Shown one piece after another: positions 48,005 through 60,000 of a DNA stretch of 64,000 bases. The stretch lies in the NCBI GenBank assembly GCA_002633025.1, contig NMRB01000252.1, positions 101,193 through 165,192 on the forward strand, read 5' to 3'. This DNA is from Notospermus geniculatus (lineage: Eukaryota; Nemertea; Pilidiophora; Heteronemertea; Lineidae). Position 1 is the first letter of the stretch. Each line of letters begins with the position of its first letter. A program made the position numbers and the translations under genes. The notes under the pieces were generated by a model. It saw nothing but the letters and a program-made list of their open reading frames with translations. It was not told the origin of the DNA and made no database searches.

Positions 48005-51000
48005 CTGAAAATACAAAGGAAGGAGACATTATAATGAGAATCACGACATGACGGAAGGGAAATCATGCTGAAAGCAAGAATTAATAGAATTACAGAAATA
48101 CAGTGGAACCTCTCTATTAACGATGTCTTCTGAACTACTGACAATTCAGAGCTGTCCTGATTACCAAGGTCAAAACGAATAGAAACGACCAATTTGGGAC
48201 AGAATTTGGTGTCCTGCAGGCAGAGGTGTCCGGTAAGTGAGGTTGTACTGTATACTGTATGGATATCAATCAGCCATCTTTGTTGCATCATTGTGCTGCA
48301 TCTGTAATTGAAAGTAATAGCACACTAATTAGTGAAAAGACTTTGCTAATGGTTTGACAGCTGATGGAGCAGCATTTACTGCATTTGATCAGCTGTGAAG
48401 TTTTCTCACTTTTGAATGTTTCCCTGGAAAGAGCTTTTAAATTTTGAAAGTGGCAAAACAGTCATTTGATGCAAAATGAAAGTTGTTTCCCATATCAATG
48501 TATATGCATGATCCCAACATCCAGGTTTTGCCGAAAACCATAGATTATTGTCAATGAATTGACAGAAAACCACAGATATATTTACATGTAAGTATTGTCA
48601 ATAAATTGACAGAAAACCATCATAGATATTTAAGTATTGTCAATAAATTGACAGAAAACCATCATGGATATTTAAATATTGTCAATAAATTGACAGAAAA
48701 CCATCATAGATATTTAAGTATTGTCAATAAATTGACAGAAAACCATAGATACATGTATTTGAGTATTGTCAAAAATAGATATTTTAGATATCTATTTTTG
48801 GTATTGTGCAATCGATTGAGGAAATCAACCAATCATGCAATGAGCAAATCTCAAATCGGGGTGATCTGGCTAGCAACATTTATCTTATCTTACTGCTTGA
48901 CCAGGCCGAGAAGCTAATGGATGGGATGATGGGGTATAAATACTGGCAGGTAATTCTGGTAGGGGAGCTTTAATGATAACATCATTAACCAGCAGGGGGA
49001 GCTTGGGATTCCCAGTATTTCATGTCCTTTTAATGACCTAGTTTAGAGTATTGTTAAAAACTTTGGAATAGGCCTGGTTTATGAAATTTCCTATTATTTT
49101 ATCAGCATATTTCATTAAGGGTCTCTTGCACAAGCAGTAGCACTTTGACTTGCCCTTTTCCCACTAAGATGATAAAGTAAACATTATTGGAGGTATGGGA
49201 ACATCAGAGAAGCCCCGCTCCCCACTCAGCCCCAGCCTGACAACCATACTCAACAGGGAACTCAATTTATCAGCTATTGAGATAACCTATGCCATGTTAA
49301 CAGCAATCTGGACAGCAGATTCCATAGCTAATGTACATCACATGTCAGTACCAGTACAAACTTCTTGGAAACAACTCTAGTATGGGAGAAGACAGGTAGA
49401 CCCAGCAGCTAATAAAGCCCGTGGGGTGGGTCTATATGTCACCAAAGTGGTTGTTAACGACCTGGTTACGTGCTCAAATTATCTGGTGACATGTTACCAT
49501 TGGTGGCATAGCTAACTTGAAATTGTTTACAGTCACTAGCAGGGGTGGCACTTAGGCTAATGTCAAGGAATGTACCGGTACCAGGGTAATGCATAGGATC
49601 AAAGCTTTGGTGAAATGCATGAGGAAATGTGAAGAATTACAGGTTTTTAAACAGGGTGTGCCACAAAAACTGCAGGCCATCACCAAAGCAACTGACCCCC
49701 GTCCAGGGTTGGTGAAATGAATTACACAGGATTGGATAACTTGCTTGGGGTCCATGGGATTCCTTGGTCGTACCAGGTGAAGGGGATAAATAGGGAGTTT
49801 AGACTGAGAAATCAATAACTTAGCTGATGGAAAATGGTATTGTTTTGTATTAACTCATATACATGTAGGTACCTGGTAACTGATGGATATGTTTATGTTC
49901 CTCTAAGGTAGGCCTACTTGAAGCCAAACTTTAGAAGATATCCACATGCATGAAATCGTCATGGTAAATAGAAACAAAAATAGATAAGCTAGCTTATCTA
50001 TTTTTGCTAGAAAGCATAAGATCTAGGCCTACCAGTAACATCAAAATGTTCTGGCCTCGTGTCCGAGATTGAGTCAATAAAGAAATTTTCGTTTAGAAAA
50101 CTTGCAGATTTCTAAAAATAACAAGCCCAATTATACAGCTTATCAGTATCACTGATATAAAGCCCATTCAAGCAATTAACAGAGTCACATTTTGCATTGT
50201 CTATTTCTCCAATCAATAAGGGATCTGCTCACAGCAATAATCAACTCAAGTCATAAGAATGACACTTATCACCTGGTTAAGAGTTGGGACTTAAAATCAA
50301 CATTTTTATCTAATCTTTTGGCTACAGAGTACCAGTAACCTAACACACAAACGGAGTGAAGGTACCGGCCAGAAGCTGATAAAACCCTCAATACATGGTT
50401 AATTACTTCCAAAGCCATCAAAGTGTGGGAAAGTTAGTCCTAAAGTACCATTTTTAGCACTAATGTGAAGCTATGCTGGTGAAGATTGTCACTGATGGTA
50501 TCAATTGGGGAAAGTTATTATTATTTCTACCAACACCAGATCAATAATTAATATAATAATGTTTTCCGCTGAGAGTACATGAGATGGTGAAGAGGCGGAT
50601 TCCTGACAAGCAACAGGACTCTGGTTTCCTCCCTAGTGTTGGAATATTGCCTATAGAACTAATTATTTGAAAGTTGAGGAAAGGGGGAACATCTTTCTGC
50701 AGACACCCCAATCAGAAGAACACATGTACTCTGCTGATGGCATCCATCATTTAATTTCTATTAATTTCACTCAAATTGGACTTAAATCAGATCACCTATT
50801 CATTTACGGACATAACCTCGCCCTTGATTTCATTAGATTAGACAGGGTCACATTTACACAGATGATTCCAATGCAAAACTGAAAGATATCAAAGACATTT
50901 CCCATGAAGTTATTCTGCAAGAAAATGTCAGTATCAACCCAGTCCAATTTTCAAAGAAAAAAATAACAATTTTGGGAAGGGGAAAATGATGAGAAGAGTG

Positions 51001-54000
51001 AAGAGGCTCTGAATCCCCAGACTCAGTTGGACAGTCGGTGATTAATTGGCCATGCTGCAGTGAACATTCTCAGAAATTAAAGAACCTGATAACAAGGTAC
51101 AGTTAATGACTCACAGTCCGTGGGAAAACTTTTGCAACACCACAGCAATTTTTTTCTCTTATATTTTCTTCACCTCATACCTATCAATGCCAAGAATATT
51201 TGATTTCACAACTGGACGCAATCTGTCATGAGGTTTCAAGGTCCCTTACAGCCCCCCCCCCAGATGTGTCATCCTTTACCAGTCAATATATCAACATGAT
51301 AGGGCAAAGCATCTCCGACTGTCCTGCAACATCCTCCCATAGCAGGGTTTGGTCTGCAACATCCTCCCATAGCAGGGTTTGGTCTGCAACATCCTCCCAT
51401 AGCAGGGTTTGGTCTTGCTCCTCTTCATGCGCTTGCACACCAAGTCTGAGTTGGTGAAGAGGAGCGAGATAATTTCCCATCAGTTTTCACTAAATGAACT
51501 CTAAATCAATTGTATTGTCTGTTTTTTTTCAGTGATCAAAGCAGTCAGTTATCCAAGTCCATTCCATCTTTTGGAATCTTTTGATGAGGTTTTGAATTCC
51601 GCGTAAAGCCATCGGCTCCCCAAACATTCTTACAAGGAGACACATGAAGGAAATAAAAACATTAAAGAACACTTGAATCATATTTTCAATTCCTGTGGCA
51701 ACAGTTGTATCAACTTTGAGACAGCTAAGGTGCTATGGTTGGGGATACCTGATAAAAAAGAGCTTAACAAACTGCGTTAGGTTACAAACCACTCATGAGA
51801 CAGGAGAGTAGGCGGAGACCATGGTTTACCTTTGTGGGGGGAATGTCTCCATGGATTCAAGTAGTCTGGAGATGGTGACAAAGATAAGATCACACAAAAC
51901 TGATCAGAAGCCAATCTGTCTCATTAGGCTCAATTTAGAACAATATCACAAGTCGACCAGTACACTAATTGATATTCGAGACTAGTGGTAATTTTCATTG
52001 GGGTAAAGTTAATTACACGTGATGTTATTTTTACTTAAGAAGTCCCCATGATTGCAGGTGGAGACCCTAGACTCTTTAAAGGAATATATTGAAGTTCATG
52101 AACTGTCAGCCAGGCGACTAACAGAACAGAAAGTGTTTACATGCATTGCAAACTTTCATATCTGAATTTAATGAGTTATTACAACATATTGAACAAACAA
52201 TAGTAATTTTCAAATATTTCATGAACTGGAAAATCTTAATTCTTTGGATTAGCTGAGATTCTGAGAGAAGACAGTTCATGAACTTGGAAAAAGTTGAAAA
52301 AAGTTGCCAGTTTGATGCAAAAGATAACTGACTACAGGTTCATGCACTGGATGATAATTTGTATTTTTGACGTGTTGTATTGATTTTGGAGAACACTCAT
52401 TCACCTAAAAAAGTCATCGCCCAGGATGTTTGTCACTGTGGATAAGGTGCATGCCAAGGAAGAGCGGGAACTAAACTGATTTACAACCATGTAAGCTCTA
52501 ATTGATTTACAACCCTGTAAGCATATACTTATATCCGGGATGAAAATCTGGAATATATCAACTGTAACCAGGGTGAGATGTCACCACAATACAAACCCGT
52601 AGGAAATAATGACAAAATCAACTCGTTTGCTGTCATGATCTTCAAGCTAATCAGAAGGTCATGCCCTGCTCTTAGACATCTGTTTTCAAGGCGTATGATC
52701 ATGAGAAGTTCTTATACCAACCGACTGTCAGCATGGATATTTCCTGTGAGGAAATGGAACAGGATGAAATGTAGAAGGTTGTGGAGAAATAGGCCTATCA
52801 TTGCGAGTAAGGATATTTCGACAGTCATTTTTTGACAGTCAGCAGTCAACAGTCATTTTTTTGTGAAATATGCCTATATGGTGGCCCATTGGAGTTAGTT
52901 TGGGATGAAAGTATTAGGCCTACCCAACATCAGAAACAAAGAAATAAAAGGAACAGTTGGGAAAAATCTCCGAATATGACTATTCAATCCTGTGTTACGA
53001 GTCTGCATGTAAATGGAACACTTTCTACCAGAGGCAATCCTGTATCTTTGATAAGAAATTGAGGGCAGGCCAAATCAGCAACACTGTGGTGCATTATACA
53101 TGTAGATGAAGAATAGTACCGTATCATCAATCTTGTGTCTGCCATGCCTCTGATGTGAATCCCCCTTGTACACGCGTCATGTAGCCTTACTTTGCCCTTA
53201 CAGGACACCATAAGAGTGCCAGTTCCTCAACTCCGAACTTTTCAGTGTCGTTTTGCCCGTAGTAAAAAAATGTTCAGGGCACCAGAATAATCTTCTGAAA
53301 AGCACCAATGCTGTCAGATATGGTCTTTATTGTTATTTGAATCATATTCTATTAAGTATTTAGCAAAACTATAACTATAAAACTATATTCTATTAAGTAG
53401 CAAAACATGGTTCCTAAAATGACTGTTGACTNTACAACCATGTAAGCTCTAATTGATTTACAACCATGTAAGCATATACTTATATCCGGGATGAAAATCT
53501 GGAATATATCAACTGTAACCAGGGTGAGATGTCACCACAATACAAACCCGTAGGAAATAATGACAAAATCAACTCGTTTGCTGTCATGATCTTCAAGCTA
53601 ATCAAAAGGTCATGCCCTGCTCTTAGACATCTGTTTTCAAGGCGTATGATCATGTGAAGTTCTTATACCAACCGACTGTCAGCATGGATATTTCCTGTGA
53701 GGAAATGGAACAGGATGAAATGTAGAAGGTTGTGGAGAAATAGGCCTATAATTACAGTACTTGAGTTGGTGTAGGAGGCCTACAAGTCCACATACCCACT
53801 GGTCCACGAATGGGAAAAGAATGACACTTAGAGCATGAAAGCTGTGTCCCTGCCCCCCCCCCCCCAAGTTAGGCCGACTTCGACAAAACCTGTAATAAAG
53901 CTTTGCTGCAGATTTTCCTTCTCTGCACAATATGAGCAGTAAACAACATTTTCTCAGAAGAAACCAACGAAGTCATGTTTTTTTAGAGATCAATCACCAT

Positions 54001-57000
54001 GAAGAAAGAATACTAGTATTAAATTGCTGCAGCAAAGAGCAGATGTTGACCTCAGTTTTTTACCATCAGCTGTTATAAGATATCAATCAAAGTAAGGAAG
54101 TTCACAGCTCAACTTGTCTGATGTCCTGAAAGTGAAGGAAAAACAAAGTGAGTGTAAACAATTGAAATGAAAAACATGCTGCTCCTGTCATCTTTGATCC
54201 ATTAGCATTTTTCTAGGTCACAATAATGTCTCAAGTGTCAATGTGGAAACCTTTTGCACTTTGATGTGTCTTGCGCACCCTCGTGTTTGAAAAGAGTGCA
54301 GCATTCCCATGTGGGTTGGGAAGCCAATCTAAAGGTGTGGCATTACCAAGAAAACACCTGTTTCTCCCTATAGGGCAAAAGAAATCATGTGTAGCAGTGA
54401 CACCCTCTGTTGGGTGATGTAACCAAGAATCACAAAGTGATATGGCAATTTTTAGCATTGATTATGAAACTTGCTAAGTCAGGTGACAGCTTGTTGCCCA
54501 AAAGCATACAACCTGCCCCGAGTTCTCAACACGACAAGGCTGGGAGCTTTTACAGCTCCCTACTTCTTTGCTCTAAGAATGGACTTTCAGACTCCTACTC
54601 CGAGCAATTTGCCTGATAATAGAAGGTTGCCCACTTCAAACCTGCAGGCAGATATCAACCTGGTGCATTTGGAGTAAGAAACATTGGGCACATGAATTAG
54701 TGTAATGTGTAAACTGTTGTTCATCCATAAACAACATGAGAGAAAACCTGGCAAAGTTGTCATCAAATTAAACAAAAGAATTGATTAATTGCCGAAAATG
54801 AATTTTTTTTCATTAAATTTGCAATCGCATTAAAAATCTTTCATGGCAACCGTTCAGAAGGTGAGTTAATTGTGCCTGAGGTATCACACCTGGCATCCCT
54901 TTATCTGTAAACCCTCGAAATGCATTGCAGAAAGATTAATATTCTCTTAATATTTAGGTTACTATGAAGCATATATCATGAAAATCTCAATATATCATGT
55001 AAGGAATGAAAGATTAGAGTAACTGTTGTTGTTTTGGAGGTGAGAGGCCATCCAGGGTGACAGGTAAATCCAGGCACCGGTTTGGGTTGCCATGGTCACC
55101 AAGGTAAATCAGAAGATACTGTTTCAAAACATAGACCCTGGTCGGGAGAAAAAATTCACTACTTACAAGAAAATAGTAAATGCGCAGAAGGTAATTATTG
55201 AAACCATGACTGATTTAATTATTGGATATTGCAGATGGGTAATTTTGCACAAAGAGTGCAGTTTTATTAGTCAGAAGTTCAGGTTGAGCAAATGAGAATG
55301 CACCTAATGAACAGTCACAGGTACACTTCATTTTTTCTCCTTAACTTTCAAGAGGAGAATTTCGAGGATTAAGAAAGCCCGTTAAAAGTGAAAGCAATAT
55401 ATATTTTACCAAAGTTGTTCTCCCTTAGCTTTAATATGAGATAGAACTTTCAAGAAGATTGGATGCCGAATGAAGGTGAAATAGCCAACTGCAGACTCTC
55501 AACACAGATACCTTTGTGGCTTTATTCTAATTGAATTTTCCATTTGACGGAGCACAACTCAGACTTTAATGAAGCAAGTCTAAGATCAACAATAACACAC
55601 AACAGTACCAAATCAATACAAAGATCCTTGGCGTGTTTAGTACCGGCACTACTTAGGTAGATTTTTTTGTCTCCGGCATTCAGACTGATAACAGATAGAG
55701 GGGTTTAACCTTTCAACACAATTAGCAGTCTCTGAATGCCTTAACATAAATGCATATCAATCCTTTCAAGTCATAAATATACATTTAGTTTCCGACATAC
55801 AAACATAACATTCTGAAATCAATCATCAATAGTCAATTGCACAAATGATAAAACTTCTCACGGTATTGATAATGATGCATTAGTGATTGACTATAAACCT
55901 CACAAGTAGATGAATCATTACTCTAAGTGGAGGCTCCATCAGTCTGAAAGCACCACAATAATGTTGAGTTTGTGAAGTATCCCTGATGCTACAATGTACT
56001 TGAGTTAATTCTACCTATATTATCAAAACACTAAAGACAGGGCAGAACAGTTCATGGTCAACCAGCACTGACCTGTAGATCTGGGGCCGGTTGCACAAAA
56101 CTCACGATAGCGCTAACATGGTGTTAGCACTAACATGTATGTTAAATGACGTAAAAATCCATTATCGTTTACATCATTTAACATAAAGTTAGCACTAACA
56201 TCATGTTAGCGCTAACATGAGTTTTGTGCAACCCAGCCCTGACATATTGTTCAGGCCCCGTATTCATAAACATACTTAAGTCAAAGTATGGTACTTATCT
56301 TTTGCATTGAACAAAGGATAAGTGTGAATATGGGTCCAGGTCCTTGGATTATTTTAAAACTGTCATTAATTCTTTCTTTGCATTCATGGGCCACGGATGA
56401 AGGGCCGAAAATGACTACACATGCATTTTAAAAGTACCCCCTCCCCATGCCCAAATACACCTGCACCCCACCAAAGATTTGCCTCTGTCAGTACTGAGAT
56501 ATGAAAGAATAAGTATTTGCAGGTTTTTCAATATAAGATGAGAAAAGCTGCATATTCTTCCAAGTTCATTCAACTGTAATGACTGGAGAAAGTGAGAAAA
56601 CTTTCTACTTCATGATGTAGTACATCAACACAGATAGAGAAAAGGGGGCACCACCTATCAGTGTTCAAGTCACAGCACAATTGACTATGAATAACGAATG
56701 GTCATCACCTGTTCGTCCACAGTAATACTTCTGTCCCATTCTCCACTGGTCCATGAAATCAGAGTCTGGAAGCAGTCATTCCAGTTTCTCCAACAGAACA
56801 AGAGCACCATTAGCTGAATGGCAACATCTAAGGCCACTTCGGGTTGCACCGATTGGTAGGACGAACCTGAAAGGAATGTTAATCCATCAATGTACAAATT
56901 TCCAAGTTTCAAAACATGAGATAATCCAAAAAGAAGTGAATATCACAGATTCCATTAAATTGCACTGAACTGCAAGTTCCAACACAGTTTTTATCCAGAT

Positions 57001-60000
57001 AGGTATCCAAAAGTGATATAATCAAAATCCAACATGTGTTAGGGAATATCAGTCCATTGTACTTCCATCATCTTTCGTAATACACTCAGCATTATTTCTA
57101 ATTATTCCAACCCAAAAGAAACTGAGACATGCTATCCTCAAGAGCGGGTAATGAGAGTGACTGGCAAAAAGTGTAAAATGGCAGTGTCTTATAGCAGGTT
57201 GATTGTTCTTTGTTTGCAGTCAACCTGCCGCGTCCCTAGTCAGGTGGCTTCTGTGTAAACACAGGACACTTGTCCGTGAACAAAGACCCAGTGTCTGTAC
57301 AGGTGACATCCCTGGATCCCAGATAAGGTACTGATGCTCCCATAGGTGATGCTCGTCTTTGTTGCCGGCTAATTATGAAGTTCACACTATTTTGTGAAAA
57401 AGCTCTGCATCTTAGGTGTCATCCCAGGCAGTACCTTACAGCCAGGCACTTCAGAAGTGGCGCATCATGAATTCTATCCCGTCTTTGGGATCAATATACA
57501 TCAATGTACATGTACCGGTACATAAATATGAAGTTTTCATATAGTTTTTCAGTCTAATAGTCTCAAAGCACTACCCCAGTCTCCAGAAACCTTGAGGCAT
57601 AGCTCATTCATTGCATCTCTTGATACTTTCAGACCAATTAAGAATGCAAGGTTGTGACTCGACTCAGCTGGGAATTGAAACCATGACCTCTCAATCTCCA
57701 GTCCAAAGCCCAATCACTGCACCACTACGCATGTACTTTATGAATCAACTTTTCTATCATTGAAGAAACATCCAAGTGATCTAGAACTGACATAAGGTTG
57801 CTTACCTTTGCTGGCTTCTCTGAGTACATTGATAACAACATCAGCAGCTGTCTCCCTGACAGTCAGATCATCATCTTGGAGAAGTTTGACCAAAACAGAC
57901 CAACCAGAGAAAGGAATATCACCTAAAAGAAAGAAACCAACAGACCATAACTTCGCTTTTTGTCACGAAGTCCTGGCTTTATCAGTAACAGGCTAATGTC
58001 TTTTTCTATCCATCGGTTACAAATTTTTCTTTTATCAAGAGATGATGCACAGACGTAATAATCATTACGGCAGTTCAGGTTGTCTTTGGGATATAATGGT
58101 ATTTCTGACAGGCTGATGGGAGATAATTCGACTGTTTGCTCACTCACCAAGAACACTATTTGGATCAATTAAGACTTCTCTGAAGCAACGAAGGAAAACC
58201 TCGGCACAAGTCATTCTAGACTTGAGACTTTGGTGATCCAGACTAGCTTCTTGCAGGGCAGTAATCCATTGTGGGATAACGCCAAACATTTCACTGCATG
58301 AACTTTCTGATTGTATAGCCCGGTACACCATTGGGAGGACCATTTTTGAAAGCTTCAGTGCGGCACATCTGACTTCATCCATGGAATGTGAAACAGCAAG
58401 TTGCATCAGCCATTGCAGCACCTCAGAGCTGGTGTAGACTCTGGCATCAACTTCCCAAGCACTTGTGGTTAAACTCGGGTGAAGTGACAATACTTCAAGA
58501 ACCTGGAAGAGCAAAGACTTGTTATAGGTTACAGAACAAGCCTATCAGAAGAAACTATCTATGGTACATGTACTTTGTTCAAATCTTTCACTCCCCTAAC
58601 TGGATCAGTATCAGATACTTACATGTGTCAAACATTCAGGATGTTGCTCCTCCTTGAGTGCCATACATACGAGTTTTTCAAAAATCACAGTTGAGCTCAT
58701 CAGGTTTGAACTAAGGGAAATACTACCGGTAGTATCCCCTTTAGTTTTCTGTTCATTTGAATCTCCAGTTTGAAAATTGCTCAGGTCCTTATTACCATCT
58801 TCCTTGTTCAACATGTTCTTCATCTCCTGAAGGCCAAGTAGGCGAACTTCATAAGAAGGATTTGAAATCAGTGTGCAGAACAACTGTTGCACATCAATCT
58901 TGGGAGAGACTTCAGGGAATTCGGTTCTCTGACTGTAACGACATAACAGATAAGATTTAGACTCGCTTCACATAATGAATCCTAAATAAGTGGCCATAAT
59001 GACACAATCTTGTGCTTCTAATGAAGTTTTCTGGTGAGAGCATGTATCCGACAGGATGGTGAAAACATAAATTACCTTAGTTTGATGAGTATTTCCCCCA
59101 GAGCACAGAGGAAATCGGCATGACAAGGTAGCTGGTGGGAGCCATTCCTTCCACCGAGCTCAGGAACCATTCCAACGACTCTGTCAACCATAGATTTGAG
59201 TGAGCTGTTGCCTAATCCTTCCGTGGTGTTATCAGGCCAGTTGAGAAACAACAGGCTCTGAAGCATCGTCAAGTAGGCTGCCCTTGTCACATAGTCCTTG
59301 TTTTGGCTGAAGCAAAGTTGAAAAAATAGGGCGAATATAAAGAAAAGATCAAGCAAAACCTGCAATACGTCAGGACATCTTTGTTGTCGAACAAATCATA
59401 AGGGAAGCCAGTTTGATAAAGGGAAGTGGGCCATCAACTGATAGGGATGTTCTGTACTTTTCAAAGTTGATTTCATTGCACTATCTTCTTCATTCTATGT
59501 ACAAACACAGAAATGTCACTTGTTAGTTTGCACACAAGGCCTGGTGACTTCACATAATGTACACTTACCCAGTTGCAATCCACACGGTCTTGACAAAACT
59601 TGGCAACGTGGCAGACAATCGTTCGAGTAGTTTGTGAGAGGCCTGACTAACATTTTGAAGCAGACCATTTATCTGTAGGAGAATTCCGTGGATCAGATTG
59701 TGAGATGTCTTCTTTCCTTCAGTGGGTAGATGCTTGACAAGGTCCGTTATCACAGTGACTAGTTGTTCTTCAAAGACTAGAGGTTTGAGGGCCCTGGCTG
59801 CCATCAGGCGAGTATTGAAAACAGGACTACTGGCACACCTGGAAGAAATTGCTCGTCTTTTCATTTCATTTTCTGATAATGTTATCAAAAAGACAAAAGA
59901 ATTTGTTTTGGAAACATTGTCAGATTTATTTGACTGTCTGATTCTTTTCTTCAATAAGCAAAGGTGATTGTCCCTCACCTTACAACATAGGGAATGAAGT

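Larger units (their letters stand above)
48005..56708 (-). other. 8.7-kb THADA intron, repeat-rich
   Basis: Starts with a good donor after exon Q (CAG|GTGATG) and ends at the exon R acceptor. It contains a 150-bp MITE, a 42-bp minisatellite, two CAAAAATAGATA palindromes, a 30-bp tandem repeat, a duplicated 316-bp block next to an N, and two dispersed foldbacks, listed separately. No independent gene is seen inside. Confidence 0.8.

Noticed and set aside
48606-48917. Repetitive plus-strand frame with 14-residue repeats
   Set aside because: By-product of the 42-bp minisatellite (period divisible by three) inside a THADA intron.
57640-57738. tRNA gene
   Set aside because: A- and B-box-like words are present on the minus strand, but I could not find a cloverleaf with paired acceptor stem. 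A tRNA-derived SINE fits better.
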